Positions 53,189-62,670 of a stretch of DNA of 64,000 nt are shown piece by piece; position 1 is the stretch's first letter; every line of letters starts with the position of its first letter. This DNA comes from Leisingera sp. ANG1 (GTDB taxonomy: Bacteria; Pseudomonadota; Alphaproteobacteria; Rhodobacterales; Rhodobacteraceae). The stretch is from the NCBI RefSeq assembly GCF_000203975.2, contig NZ_AFCF02000008.1, forward strand, positions 580,983-644,982. The letters run 5' to 3'. Below the pieces are notes generated by a model. That model did not search any database. It was not told where the DNA came from and saw only the letters and a list, made by a program, of their open reading frames with translations. A program made the translations under genes and the position numbers.

Positions 53189-54532
53189 TTACTCTCCCGG
53201 TACGGCCGCGGGGCCGGGTTTGATGACTTCGCGGCGGACCACCACAGTTGCATAGATGAACAGCAGCGCACCCAGGACCACCACAGCACCGGAACCGAGG
53301 CGCATCAGGTAGAACAGCCCCAGCTGGTCCTGCACGTCCATGAAGTACTCACCGACAATGCGTTGCATGTGGGTTTGGATGGTGCCGGCAAAGGTCAGCA
53401 CGAAGGTCATGAAGGCCATGCCGCCGGTCATCAGCCAGAAGGAGGCCATGTTCAGCACTTGGTTATAGGGGTCGCGGTTGCGCAGTTGCGGCATCGCATA
53501 GGTGAACATCGCCAGGTTCATCGCCACATAGGCGCCGTAGAAGGCCAGGTGCCCGTGGGCGGCGGTAATCTGGGTGCCGTGGGTATAGTAGTTCACCCCG
53601 TGCAGCGTGTGCAGGAAGCCCCAGACGCCCGCGCCGAAGAAGGCAACGGTGGATGCACCCAGCGACCACAGCAGAGCCGCCTTGTTCGGGTGGTTCTTGC
53701 GGCCTTTCCAGACCATGACGAAGGCAAAGCTCATCATCGCGAAGAACGGGATCACTTCGAGAGTCGAGAAAATCGAGCCGATCCACTGCCAGTAACCGGG
53801 GGTGCCGATCCAGAAGAAGTGGTGGCCGGTGCCAAGGATACCGGAGAACAGAGCCAGCGCCACGATGACATAGAGCCATTTCTCCACCACCTCGCGGTCA
53901 ACACCGGTCAGCTTCAGCATCAGGTAGCCAAGGATCGCGGCCATCACCAGTTCCCAGGTGGCTTCCACCCACAGGTGGACAACAAACCACCAGTACATCT
54001 TGTCAAGCGACAGGTTGTCCGGGTTGATGAAGGCAAAGATCCACAGGAGCGAAAGCAGCCACAGGCCCATCAGCAGGATGTTGGTGATCGCGGTCTTGCG
54101 GCCTGCCAGCACGGTCAGGGAGATATTCACGAGGAAGATCACCGCCGCAACCAGGATGCCGAACTTGACCCACAGGGGCTGTTCCAGGAACTCCCGCCCG
54201 CCGTGAATGCCTGCCAGGTAGGAGACCACCGCGCCGAGCGTGCCAACCACAAGGATGCCCAGCTGGATATAGGCCAGCTTGACCGAGAAGATTTCCCGCT
54301 CGCTTTCCTCGGGGATCAGGTAATAAGCAGCGCCGAAGAACCCCAGCAAAAGCCAGACCACCAGCGCATTGGTGTGCAGCATCCGCACGATGTTGAACGG
54401 CAGAAGCTCGCTCAGCGTGTTGGGCCAGACATAAATCCAGCCGGCCAGCAGACCGCCCAGAACCTGAATGGCGAACAGACCCATTGCCACCATGAAATAG
54501 GCATAGGCCACTTTTTGAGATTGATATTTCAT
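53189..54532 (-). CDS. norB: Nitric oxide reductase large subunit NorB (cNOR)
   Basis: A 447-residue inner-membrane protein with about 12 helices. Heme and FeB histidines are visible in MLHTNALVVW, WFVVHLWVEATWE, GTGHHFFWIG and GHLAFYGAYV; the Glu of EATWE is the proton-path type seen in NOR. It reduces two NO to N2O using electrons from NorC. It lacks the extra N-terminal helix part of qNOR, fitting a cytochrome-c-dependent enzyme. 13 bases follow norC. Confidence 0.95.
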   Translation of the reverse strand: MKYQSQKVAYAYFMVAMGLFAIQVLGGLLAGWIYVWPNTLSELLPFNIVRMLHTNALVVWLLLGFFGAAYYLIPEESEREIFSVKLAYIQLGILVVGTLGAVVSYLAGIHGGREFLEQPLWVKFGILVAAVIFLVNISLTVLAGRKTAITNILLMGLWLLSLLWIFAFINPDNLSLDKMYWWFVVHLWVEATWELVMAAILGYLMLKLTGVDREVVEKWLYVIVALALFSGILGTGHHFFWIGTPGYWQWIGSIFSTLEVIPFFAMMSFAFVMVWKGRKNHPNKAALLWSLGASTVAFFGAGVWGFLHTLHGVNYYTHGTQITAAHGHLAFYGAYVAMNLAMFTYAMPQLRNRDPYNQVLNMASFWLMTGGMAFMTFVLTFAGTIQTHMQRIVGEYFMDVQDQLGLFYLMRLGSGAVVVLGALLFIYATVVVRREVIKPGPAAVPGE

Positions 54533-54545
54533 TGTTTCTCTCCCC

Positions 54546-54998
54546 TCAGCCCGCGTCGTTCGGCGGCCAGTTCTGGGTATCGGTCTGATCCGCCCAGCGC
54601 AGGAATTCGGACAAGGCCTTGGTCTCTTCCTCGGTCAGGTCGAAGAACGGCATCTGGCGGCGGCCCTCGACTCCGGAGGGCTGCGACTTCATCCAGCCAT
54701 CAAGCATTTCATAGGCGCCTTCCGGGTCGTCCAGCACGCCCCAGCGGGTCATCACATTGCCCACTTCCGGTGCGAAATAGGCACCCTCGCCGTGCAGCGT
54801 GTGGCAGTTGATGCAGGAATGGCGCTCCCACACATGCTTGCCCTGGCGCACCTCGTCGGTCAGCTCCATGCCAGCGGTGGATGTTTGGGTGATGTAGCGG
54901 TGGCTGTGCGCGGTCATGGCCACGAACACGACAACGAAGAACAAGGAGCCCCCGTAGAACACGTTCCTGGCCCGCGACTTGGTAAGTATCTCTGACAT
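54546..54998 (-). CDS. norC: Nitric oxide reductase cytochrome c subunit NorC
   Basis: A 150-residue protein: N-terminal membrane anchor (FYGGSLFFVVVFVAMTA), then the heme-binding CINCHTLHGEGAYFAPE and the distal Met in RQMPFFDL. It passes electrons from periplasmic cytochromes to NorB. First gene of the nor operon. A TTG-N8-CAA NnrR-type box lies 62 bases upstream. Confidence 0.95.
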   Translation of the reverse strand: MSEILTKSRARNVFYGGSLFFVVVFVAMTAHSHRYITQTSTAGMELTDEVRQGKHVWERHSCINCHTLHGEGAYFAPEVGNVMTRWGVLDDPEGAYEMLDGWMKSQPSGVEGRRQMPFFDLTEEETKALSEFLRWADQTDTQNWPPNDAG

Positions 54999-55059
54999 AT
55001 CGCGGTCCTGAGTACAGTTGCGGATGGGTTCTGCCTAAACCCGCGCACCGCCGCGAATA

Positions 55060-55073
55060 TTGTCGAAGCGCAA
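55060..55073. promoter_or_regulatory. NnrR-type box TTG-N8-CAA between norC and the CxxC gene
   Basis: TTGTCGAAGCGCAA fits the TTG-N8-CAA consensus of NO-responsive NnrR in Rhodobacter. Centre to norC start is 68 bases and to the divergent gene start 56, suitable for activating both promoters. The NnrR-like gene lies 2 kb to the right. Confidence 0.7.
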
Positions 55074-55122
55074 AGACCAGCCCCATTGCTGCACGCAAGA
55101 TGCAGGAAAAGGAGGACACGCC

Positions 55123-55332
55123 ATGCGCCGCCCCGATTTCGACGATCCCGACTTGCCGTTGTCAGAACTATTCCACCACTGGCCCGCCTGCGCGGGCGAG
55201 TTCATGCGCCGCCAGATGCTCTGCCCCGGCTGCCCGATCGCACCGTTCCACACGCTGATCGATGCCTGCGAGGAATACGGGCTGGAGGAGATGGCATTCA
55301 GGGAGGAGTTGCGGGGGGCCGCGTTAGTTTGA
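55123..55332 (+). CDS. Small CxxC redox-disulfide protein (TIGR03980/DUF1858-like)
   Basis: A 69-residue protein. LCPGCPIAPFHTLIDACEEYGLE fits the hybrid-cluster-protein-associated redox disulfide family: a CxxC followed by a short helix with the ET/DA pattern. AGGAGG lies 7 bases before ATG 55123, so this start is preferred to the upstream frame from 55060. It shares the NnrR-box region with norC, so it is probably part of the NO response. The function of the family is not settled. Confidence 0.75.
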   Translation: MRRPDFDDPDLPLSELFHHWPACAGEFMRRQMLCPGCPIAPFHTLIDACEEYGLEEMAFREELRGAALV

Positions 55333-55573
55333 GACTAGCCGGGGCTGGATTGCAGGTCGCGAAGCATCCGCCCGCTGCTGACTGTCTTTACACCTGAGCT
55401 TGTACTTTCGGTGCCGTATGATTGGGGCAGGTTTATTGCCCGGAATGATTTGAAGCACTCATGTCTCGTCCTGCTCAGAAAGCGCCAACGGCGCATTAAC
55501 TTTTTTATTCTGTTTTTACGATATGACTGGTGATCCAGAGGAGTGAGGCCCAGCAATCCTTGGAGTACAGCTA

Positions 55574-56986
55574 GTGTTTTTAACAAGAAAAAAGTCGAAT
55601 ACGACTGAGAAGGACGACACCTCTGCCATCATCGCCGGAATGGTTGACCGCACGCAGGCGACCATTCAATTCCACCCTGATGGCACGATCATCACCGCGA
55701 ACCAGAACTTTCTGAGCGCATTGGGTTATGGCCTGGAGGAGATCCAGGGAAAACACCATTCCATGTTTGTCGCACCGGAACTGGTCGCATCCAATGACTA
55801 CAAAACCTTCTGGTCGGATCTTGCCAGCGGCAAAGTGTTCTCGGACCAGTTTCCGCGAGTGACGAAGGCCGGTGAAACAATCTGGATCCAGGCGACATAT
55901 GCCCCGGTGGAAGATGAAAACGGCAAGGTGGTGAGGGTGGTGAAAGTTGCCTCCGACATCACCGCGCGGCGCCGCGCGCTTGATGAGATCGGAGAAGGCC
56001 TTGAGGAACTCAGCGGCGGCAACCTGACCCACCGGGTCGCGGTTTCCGACCTTCCGGATGTCGGCGCCCTGGGCAAGACGTTCAATCACTCGCTTGAGCA
56101 GCTCAGCTCTTCTGTGAGGACGGTCAAGCAAGTGTCCTCCGCAGTTGGCCGCACCGCCCAGGAAATTTCGCAGTCAGCCGGCGACCTGTCCCAGCGGACT
56201 GAAAGCCAGGCCGCCACCCTGGAGGAAACGGCTGCGGCCATTGAACAGCTGTCAGCAACTGTAAAAGCTTCTGCCGAAGGCGCCCAGAAAGTGGACGGCA
56301 TCGTAACAGAAGCCAAAACATCGGCAGAACGCAGCGGCGAGGTCGTGAGCAGCGCAATTGACGCGATGGCGCAGATTGAAAATTCTTCTGAACAGATCTC
56401 CAAAATCATTGGAGTGATTGACGACATCGCGTTCCAGACCAACCTTCTGGCGCTGAACGCCGGCGTTGAAGCCGCCCGGGCCGGTGAAGCCGGACGCGGG
56501 TTCGCGGTTGTTGCTTCCGAGGTCCGCGCGCTTGCCCAGCGCTCCGCGGACGCTGCCGGCGAAATCAAGCAGCTGATCGGTGAAAGCAACCGGCAGGTCG
56601 CGGCAGGCGTCGATCTTGTTGGCAAGTCCGGCGAAGAACTGCAGCAGATCATCAAGAGCGTCGCCACAATCTCAGAGCATATCCAGGATATCGCAACCGG
56701 CGCTTCCGAGCAGTCGACGGCACTGATTGAGATCAATCAGGGGGTTGCGCAGCTCGATCAGGTCACCCAGCAAAACGCGGCGATGGTCGAACAGACCTCA
56801 GCGGCGAGTCAGATGCTGACCAATGACGCCTGCCATCTCACCCAGGAGGTGTCCAAGTTCAAAGATGGCAGCGAGGGACCGGAACCGGCAGCAACGGCCC
56901 GCAAATCCGCACCGCCAGCTTCCTTCACGGACACACGGCCTGGACAGGAAGATCTGCCGATGGCCCAGGGTTGGGATAACTTCTGA
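55574..56986 (+). CDS. Soluble PAS-domain methyl-accepting chemotaxis protein
   Basis: A 470-residue protein with no membrane segment. A PAS domain at ~25-125 ([38 protein letters not shown]), a HAMP-like segment (~130-185), and the MCP signalling hairpin with the invariant tip [19 protein letters not shown] and [20 protein letters not shown]. The last five residues GWDNF fit the xWxxF CheR/CheB docking pentapeptide. The GTG start has GGAG 8 bases upstream. A PAS receptor of this type often senses redox or a bound cofactor. It stands alone, with no che genes nearby. Confidence 0.9.
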   Translation: MFLTRKKSNTTEKDDTSAIIAGMVDRTQATIQFHPDGTIITANQNFLSALGYGLEEIQGKHHSMFVAPELVASNDYKTFWSDLASGKVFSDQFPRVTKAGETIWIQATYAPVEDENGKVVRVVKVASDITARRRALDEIGEGLEELSGGNLTHRVAVSDLPDVGALGKTFNHSLEQLSSSVRTVKQVSSAVGRTAQEISQSAGDLSQRTESQAATLEETAAAIEQLSATVKASAEGAQKVDGIVTEAKTSAERSGEVVSSAIDAMAQIENSSEQISKIIGVIDDIAFQTNLLALNAGVEAARAGEAGRGFAVVASEVRALAQRSADAAGEIKQLIGESNRQVAAGVDLVGKSGEELQQIIKSVATISEHIQDIATGASEQSTALIEINQGVAQLDQVTQQNAAMVEQTSAASQMLTNDACHLTQEVSKFKDGSEGPEPAATARKSAPPASFTDTRPGQEDLPMAQGWDNF

Positions 56987-57016
56987 CCTCATCATTCGCT
57001 GCCACGGCGGAAGATA

Positions 57017-57712
57017 CTACCCCTGCGCCCCGCTCAGGAGCACCAGCCTGTGCGGGGCCGTGACCACGATATGCTTGCGGGTGGAGTGCACAATGCCCTC
57101 CTTCTCCCAGGCCGACAGCAGACGGCTCACCGTGTGCAGCGTGGTGCCGGTCATCTCGGAGATATTGCGGCGGGTCACCGGGAAGGCGATCTCGATCCCT
57201 TCCTCCACCTTGCGGCCCGACTGGTTCACCATTCGCAACAGCGCCGCCGCCACCCGCTGCTCCACAGCTTGCGTCGCCAGTTCGGTTATCCGCGTCTGCA
57301 TCTCCCCAAGCCGCTGGCCCAAGGTGCTGTAGCTCTCAGTAGCAAAACCTTGATACTTGGCGGTGAATTCCGCCCACAGCCGCACCGGCCAGGACAGCGC
57401 CAGCGATTCCGAGGCCGCCACCGCGGTCGCCGGATAAGTGTCGCGGTTCAACGCCGGCGCAATGCCGAACAGCTGGCCGGGCGAAATATGCAGCGCGATG
57501 ATCTGCTCGCCGCCTTCGGTGGTCTTCACCACCCGGATGTAGCCATCCAGAAGCAGGTGAAACCTCTCGGCGTCATGGCCCTCATGAAAGATCTCCGCCC
57601 CCTCATCATACCGCTTGGGCAGCGCCTGATCGAGGATTTCGCGGATCTGGCTGCGCTCCAGGAGGCTGAAGGGCGGCAGCCCGGAGAGAAGGCTTTCGTC
57701 GAGCTTGGACAA
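57017..57712 (-). CDS. nnrR: Crp/Fnr-family NO-responsive regulator (NnrR-type)
   Basis: A 231-residue protein: cyclic-nucleotide-binding-like beta-roll (IFHEGHDAERFHLLLDGYIRV), dimer helix and a winged helix with VTRRNISEMTGTTLHTVSRLL as recognition motif, followed by SAWEKEGIV. No Fnr iron-sulfur cysteines. The TTG-N8-CAA sites at norC and at its own 5' end fit NnrR. The start codon is TTG and 16 bases from its own box; a downstream start is also possible. Convergent with the chemoreceptor. Confidence 0.8.
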   Translation of the reverse strand: MSKLDESLLSGLPPFSLLERSQIREILDQALPKRYDEGAEIFHEGHDAERFHLLLDGYIRVVKTTEGGEQIIALHISPGQLFGIAPALNRDTYPATAVAASESLALSWPVRLWAEFTAKYQGFATESYSTLGQRLGEMQTRITELATQAVEQRVAAALLRMVNQSGRKVEEGIEIAFPVTRRNISEMTGTTLHTVSRLLSAWEKEGIVHSTRKHIVVTAPHRLVLLSGAQG

Positions 57713-57727
57713 GAATGCACCGCAAGT

Positions 57728-57741
57728 TTGCTGAAGGACAA
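57728..57741. promoter_or_regulatory. Second NnrR-type box (TTG-N8-CAA) between nnrR and nnrS
   Basis: TTGCTGAAGGACAA, also TTG-N8-CAA. It lies 15 bases upstream of the TTG start of the regulator gene and 213 bases before nnrS. It may be used for autorepression of nnrR or for activation of nnrS. Confidence 0.6.
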
Positions 57742-57953
57742 AGAGGTCACTCCGCCGTTATCGCATAGTGGCAGCAGAGGAAACAACCGTGCGGGAAAAA
57801 ACGGGAAACCGGATTTGCGGGAGCCTCCCTCCCCCTGCCTGCCGGAGCTGATCCACGGGGTTCGGCGAAAGATTGCGTCCCTTGCGCTGAACCGGCGGGC
57901 GGCACCTGACCAGTGCCGCCCGCCTGTCTTTGACCGGACGAAAGGAGGCCGTC

Positions 57954-59186
57954 ATGGCTGCGCGAACCAACTATACCGGACCTGTTCTCTTTTCCTTCGG
58001 ATTCCGGCCATTCTTTCTGGGGGCCTGCGTTTTTGCCGTGCTGGCGATCCCCGCCTGGCTGCTGATCTGGCGCGGCGATCTGGAATACAGCGGCGCGATG
58101 CTGCCAACAGACTGGCACATTCACGAGATGATCTTCGGGTACGGCGCCGCGGTTGTGGCGGGTTTCCTGTTTACCGCAGTGCCGAACTGGACCGGGCGGA
58201 TGCCTGCGCGCGGGCTGCCCCTGGCACTGCTGTCCGGCCTTTGGCTGCTGGGCAGGCTGGCGGCTGCGGGCTGGCTGGGGCTGCCCGCGCTGGGGGTGAT
58301 GGCTGTGGACTGCGCCTTCCTGGCCGCGGTGATTGCCATGATCGCACGCGAGATCATTGCCGGTGAAAACTGGCGCAATCTCAAGGTGCTGGTGCCGGTC
58401 ACCCTGCTCGGCATTGCCAACGCCTGCTTCCACATAGAGGCGATGACTGAAGGCGCCGCGGATCTGTCCCGCCGTCTGGGCATCGCGGTTCTGATTTTCC
58501 TGATCATGCTGATCGGCGGGAGGATCATTCCCAGCTTTACCCGCAATTGGCTGGCCAAGCGCGGGGCTGGCAAAATGCCTGTGCCATTCGGCAGGTTCGA
58601 CGCGGTGACGCTGGTCTTCGGCGCGGCCGCGCTGCTGGCCTGGACGGCAGCGCCCTGGGCTGCCGCCACCGGCGTCTTGCTACTGGCCGCGGGCCTGCTG
58701 CACACGGTACGGCTGGCGCGCTGGCGCAGCCTGGCCACCCTGCCGGATCCGCTTTTACTGATGCTGCACTTGGCCTATGCGATGGTGCCTGCCGGGCTGA
58801 TTGCAGCAGGCGGCGTGCCCTTCGGCCTGATGGAGCCTCCTGCCGCGGTACATGTCCTGGGTATCGGTGCAATTGGCGGCATGACACTGGCGGTGATGAT
58901 GCGCGCCACCATGGGCCACAGCGGCCGCCCGCTGGAGGCAGGCCCTGCGCTGACCCTTGCCTTCATGCTGCTGCTGGGCGCCGTTGCCGCACGTGTTGCA
59001 GGCGGCACGAGCCTGGTTGCAGGTCTGGACGGTATCACCGTCTCGGCTGGCCTGTGGACCGCAGGGTTCGCGCTAATGGTGTTGAAGGCCGGCCCCTGGT
59101 TGGTCACCCGGCGGATCGGCCCCAAGAAGGTCTCCGGGAAACCCGCCCAGCCACCTGCACAGCAGGCAGCAGCAGGACAGGCATAG
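57954..59186 (+). CDS. nnrS: NnrS family heme-copper membrane protein
   Basis: A 410-residue inner-membrane protein with about 12 hydrophobic segments and the NnrS opening FSFGFRPFFLGACVFAVLA and the conserved WHIHEMIFGYGAAVVAGFLFTAVPNW. NnrS reduces the effect of NO on cells in Vibrio and Rhodobacter, and its gene is usually under NnrR. AAAGGAGG lies 5 bases before ATG 57954. It stands between nnrR and the diheme peroxidase. Confidence 0.93.
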   Translation: MAARTNYTGPVLFSFGFRPFFLGACVFAVLAIPAWLLIWRGDLEYSGAMLPTDWHIHEMIFGYGAAVVAGFLFTAVPNWTGRMPARGLPLALLSGLWLLGRLAAAGWLGLPALGVMAVDCAFLAAVIAMIAREIIAGENWRNLKVLVPVTLLGIANACFHIEAMTEGAADLSRRLGIAVLIFLIMLIGGRIIPSFTRNWLAKRGAGKMPVPFGRFDAVTLVFGAAALLAWTAAPWAAATGVLLLAAGLLHTVRLARWRSLATLPDPLLLMLHLAYAMVPAGLIAAGGVPFGLMEPPAAVHVLGIGAIGGMTLAVMMRATMGHSGRPLEAGPALTLAFMLLLGAVAARVAGGTSLVAGLDGITVSAGLWTAGFALMVLKAGPWLVTRRIGPKKVSGKPAQPPAQQAAAGQA

Positions 59187-59264
59187 CTCACCATATTTTA
59201 ACGGCCTTCTCAGATGATGCCATTCCGGTTAACTAGGTTATGGAACGCGAAGAGGAGGTCCTGA

Positions 59265-60266
59265 ATGCGGTGGAAAGCTGCTGCCGCTGCCGTAGTGCCG
59301 CTGCTGTTTTGGACTGTCCAGAGCCTGGCTGAAACGGCCGGGCTCGATGCGTTCCGGCGGCCGGCAACCGTTCCGTTTCCAGCCGAAGCCCCTTACAACC
59401 GCGAGATCGCAACACTCGGCAAGATGCTGTTCTTTGATCCGCGCCTCTCCGGCGGGCAGAACATCAGCTGCTCCAGCTGCCACAACCCGTCTTTCGGCTG
59501 GGAAGTCCCGGTCTCCAAGGCGATGGGCGCGGCCGGCACTCCGATCCGCCGCCACGCACCGACGATCCTGAATGCCGCATGGATCACGCCGCTCTTCTGG
59601 GACGGGCGCGTAACAAGCCTGGAAGAACAGGCTGCCGGGCCGATCACCGCACCGGATGAAATGAACGCCACCTTCGAGGAAATTACCAAACGTCTGTCGG
59701 CAGTGGATGACTACAGAATCTGGTTCGGCCGGCTGTTTCCCAGCCGCGGCATCCGCAAGGACACCGTGCTGACCGCGCTGGCCACCTATCAGCGGACCAT
59801 AGTCAGCGGTGTCGCCGACTTTGACCGCTGGGTGGAGGGAGATGAAACGGCGGTTTCCGATGCCGCCAAACGGGGTTTTGCGCTGTTTACCGGTAAGGCA
59901 AACTGCATTTCGTGTCATACAGGCTGGATGTTCACTGACAACCAGCTGCATGATGTCGGGCTGCAATCCGGCGATCTTGGCGGTGGCGGCTTGGTGCCGC
60001 CCAATCCGGACCAGAACTTCCGCTTCAAGACCCCGGGCCTGCGCAATATCGTGCTGCGGGCGCCCTACATGCACGACGGATCGCTGGCATCGCTGGAGGA
60101 GGTGATCCGCCACTATGCCTCCGGCGGAGCAGCCGCGGCGGACCGGTCTCCGGATATTGATACCTTCACTCTCACTGCTGACGACACAGCCGATCTCATT
60201 GCTTTCCTCGAAACGCTGACGGACACAGAGACCAATGTGCCGACTCCAATCCTGCCGGCCAACTGA
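59265..60266 (+). CDS. Diheme cytochrome c peroxidase / MauG family
   Basis: A 333-residue periplasmic protein with a Sec signal (MRWKAAAAAVVPLLFWTVQSL, cleavage near LAETA), two CxxCH heme sites (CSSCHNPSFGW ~residue 69 and CISCHTGWMF ~220) and YMHDGSLASLEEV near the C-terminus. The family reduces H2O2 with cytochrome electrons, or acts like MauG in protein oxidation. The conserved MauG-type tryptophan/tyrosine ligands cannot be told from here. GAGGAGG lies close to the ATG. The histidine kinase starts 25 bases later. Confidence 0.88.
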   Translation: MRWKAAAAAVVPLLFWTVQSLAETAGLDAFRRPATVPFPAEAPYNREIATLGKMLFFDPRLSGGQNISCSSCHNPSFGWEVPVSKAMGAAGTPIRRHAPTILNAAWITPLFWDGRVTSLEEQAAGPITAPDEMNATFEEITKRLSAVDDYRIWFGRLFPSRGIRKDTVLTALATYQRTIVSGVADFDRWVEGDETAVSDAAKRGFALFTGKANCISCHTGWMFTDNQLHDVGLQSGDLGGGGLVPPNPDQNFRFKTPGLRNIVLRAPYMHDGSLASLEEVIRHYASGGAAAADRSPDIDTFTLTADDTADLIAFLETLTDTETNVPTPILPAN

Positions 60267-60291
60267 TGCGTGCGGCTGAGGGACACCACGC

Positions 60292-62670
60292 ATGAACATC
60301 AAACGGTCCATAGTCCTTCCGGTTCTGGTCATCGCGGTGGCCGCGCTGTTCGCCGCGCTGCTGGTTGGCGGCATGGCAATCTATGCCTCAGCCCGCAAAG
60401 ACGCCGTTCTGGAGACCTCGCTGGAGGCAACCCGGCGTGCCAGCAGCGTCAGCGCCGGCATCACCACCGCAGAAGAATATGCCATGGACGTTCTGGCGAT
60501 GACACGGCTGATCCCGCAGGAGGAGGTGGCCCGGCAGTTCCAGGCCTATCTAAAATCAATAAACGGGGATCTGGCGGCCCTTCTGGCCCTGCCGCTGCCG
60601 GAGTCATTGCGCGCAGAGGTCAAGGCGCTGGACACCGCCTTTGCGGATTGGTGCGTGAAGGCAGTTATCCTTCTTGGCATCAGATCAGAACGGGACATCC
60701 CAACCCTTAGCGCACTGACCATGAGCAGCGAGGCCGTTACTGCCCAGGCCGCGACTGTCACCGCGCAGGCCGCCGGTCATGCGGAACGTGCTGTTGCCGC
60801 GGCAAACGGGGCGCTCACCCGGATTCTAGTGCTGGGATTGACCGGAACCACCCTCCTGATGGCCGCAGCCCTGATGTTTGCCATGCGCAAGGCGCGCGGC
60901 TTTTCCGCGGCAATGCAGCTTGCCGCCCAGAAATTGCGGCGGCTCGCCACCCGGGAACAGCCCGCGGCGCCGGAAAGCGACAATGAGATTGCCGCGGTGT
61001 TCAGGGCACTCGACACCTTGGAAACCAGCTTGGAGGAAAAGAAGCGGATTGCCGACCGGCTGCTGCAGGAAAAAGCCCGTGCAGAAGCCGCGACGGAGAC
61101 CAAGTCTCGTTTCCTCGCCACCATGAGCCATGAAATTCGCACCCCCATCAACGGCGTGCTTGGGATGGCCGAGGTTCTAAGTGAAACCAGCCTGACGCCA
61201 GAGCAGCAATCCTGCACAAGCACTATCCTGGCCTCCTCCGAGGCATTGCTGCGCATCGTCAACGACATCCTCGACTTTTCCAAGCTGGAAGCTGGCAAGA
61301 CGCAGATGCTGGAGCAGCCCTTCAACCTGCGCGACGTGATCTATGATGTTGCTGCACTGATGTCCCCCAGCGCTACGGCCAAGGGGGTGGAAATCTGCAT
61401 CGACATTCCGGAAGGCACCCCGGCGGTCTTTTCGGGTGACAGCGGCCGTGTGCGGCAGATCCTGATGAACCTGGTCGGCAATGCCGTAAAGTTCACGCTT
61501 GAGGGCCACATCAGCATCACCCTCAACTACGACGCCAGCCACAAAATTCCGCTGTGCATTGATGTGCGCGACACCGGCGTTGGCATCCCCGAAGACAGCA
61601 TTGGGCAGATATTCCACGCATTCGAGCAAGTCGAGAGCACCACAGCCCGGCGGTTCGAAGGCACCGGCCTGGGACTGGCGATCTCGTCGCGGCTGGCCCA
61701 AGCAATGGGCGGCAGGATTGATGTGGTTTCGGTGTCCGGTGAAGGCTCCTGTTTCACCGTCTGCCTGACGCTGCCTGTGGCGGCCCCAATCCCGCACCCT
61801 TCACGCCCGCTTGCAGGCAAGAATGTGGCGGTCATTGCCGATCTGGCATTCTCCCGCGAGGTGCGCCTGCGCCAGTTGGAATACTGGGGAGCCGCGGCGA
61901 GTGCTCCGACCGGGCTCCCGGAACTGATGGCACAGCTGCAAACCCCGGCCGCTAGCGCCCCCCTGCCCGACCTCGTGCTGGTGGAAAACAGCCTGCCGCT
62001 GGCGCAGGCCAGGTCCCTGTGCCAGGATCTGCATGCGCTGCCTGGCTGCCGGGAGCTGCCCCTTGTCTACTGTACTGGCGGCCAGCTGCTTGCCGACTAC
62101 CAGGCACTGCAAAGCTGCAAGACCGTGCATATTCTGATGAAGCCCGCTCGCGGCAGGCTTCTTCTCCGGACACTGCAGAAGGCGCTGAACACAGGGCCAG
62201 TTCAGGCCGCCGCCACCCGCCAGACAGGGTCCGGGCACTCAGCTGGCCAGTTCAGCGGCCTCCGGGTCCTGGCGGCAGAGGACAACCGCACCAACCAGTT
62301 GGTGCTGAAGAAGATGCTTGCCCCGACCGGCATTCAGCTTACCATTTGCAGTAACGGTCAAGAGGCCGTTGATACCTATGCCGCTCAGAACTTCGACCTG
62401 GTGCTGATGGACATGTCGATGCCGGTCATGGACGGGCTGGAGGCAACCCGGCGCCTGCGGGACTGGGAGCGGGAAAACGGGCGCAGCCCTTGCCCGATTG
62501 TGGCGCTTACCGCCAATGTCCTGAGCACCGATGAAGCCGCCTGCCGCGCGGCCGGAATGGTTGGGTTCCTGTCCAAGCCCGTGCGCAAGAAGGAACTGCT
62601 GGACCAGATTGCCAAATGGACGCAAAAACCGGCCGAAGAACAGCCAGAAACCCAGGCCAAACAGGCCTGA
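60292..62670 (+). CDS. Hybrid histidine kinase with pseudo-receiver and receiver domains
   Basis: A 792-residue membrane kinase. Two N-terminal helices (~residues 5-30 and 178-200) bracket a ~150-residue helical periplasmic sensor. The phosphorylation box FLATMSHEIRTPINGV holds His ~280; the N, G1 and G2 boxes of the ATPase follow (LMNLVGNAVKF, DVRDTGVGIPE, GTGLGLAISS). Residues ~510-650 are receiver-like without an Asp site (LVLVENSLPLA). The final receiver (LAAEDNRTNQ, LVLMDMSMPVMDG, Asp ~706) is complete. There is no Hpt. Being co-directional and 25 bases from the diheme peroxidase, it may sense its activity. Confidence 0.9.
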   Translation: MNIKRSIVLPVLVIAVAALFAALLVGGMAIYASARKDAVLETSLEATRRASSVSAGITTAEEYAMDVLAMTRLIPQEEVARQFQAYLKSINGDLAALLALPLPESLRAEVKALDTAFADWCVKAVILLGIRSERDIPTLSALTMSSEAVTAQAATVTAQAAGHAERAVAAANGALTRILVLGLTGTTLLMAAALMFAMRKARGFSAAMQLAAQKLRRLATREQPAAPESDNEIAAVFRALDTLETSLEEKKRIADRLLQEKARAEAATETKSRFLATMSHEIRTPINGVLGMAEVLSETSLTPEQQSCTSTILASSEALLRIVNDILDFSKLEAGKTQMLEQPFNLRDVIYDVAALMSPSATAKGVEICIDIPEGTPAVFSGDSGRVRQILMNLVGNAVKFTLEGHISITLNYDASHKIPLCIDVRDTGVGIPEDSIGQIFHAFEQVESTTARRFEGTGLGLAISSRLAQAMGGRIDVVSVSGEGSCFTVCLTLPVAAPIPHPSRPLAGKNVAVIADLAFSREVRLRQLEYWGAAASAPTGLPELMAQLQTPAASAPLPDLVLVENSLPLAQARSLCQDLHALPGCRELPLVYCTGGQLLADYQALQSCKTVHILMKPARGRLLLRTLQKALNTGPVQAAATRQTGSGHSAGQFSGLRVLAAEDNRTNQLVLKKMLAPTGIQLTICSNGQEAVDTYAAQNFDLVLMDMSMPVMDGLEATRRLRDWERENGRSPCPIVALTANVLSTDEAACRAAGMVGFLSKPVRKKELLDQIAKWTQKPAEEQPETQAKQA

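Noticed and set aside
52265-54811. 848-codon plus-strand open frame antisense to norQ, norB and norC
   Set aside because: It lies entirely opposite well-recognised nor genes and has no domain sense (His/Gln/Arg-rich). Long antisense frames are expected at this GC3 bias.
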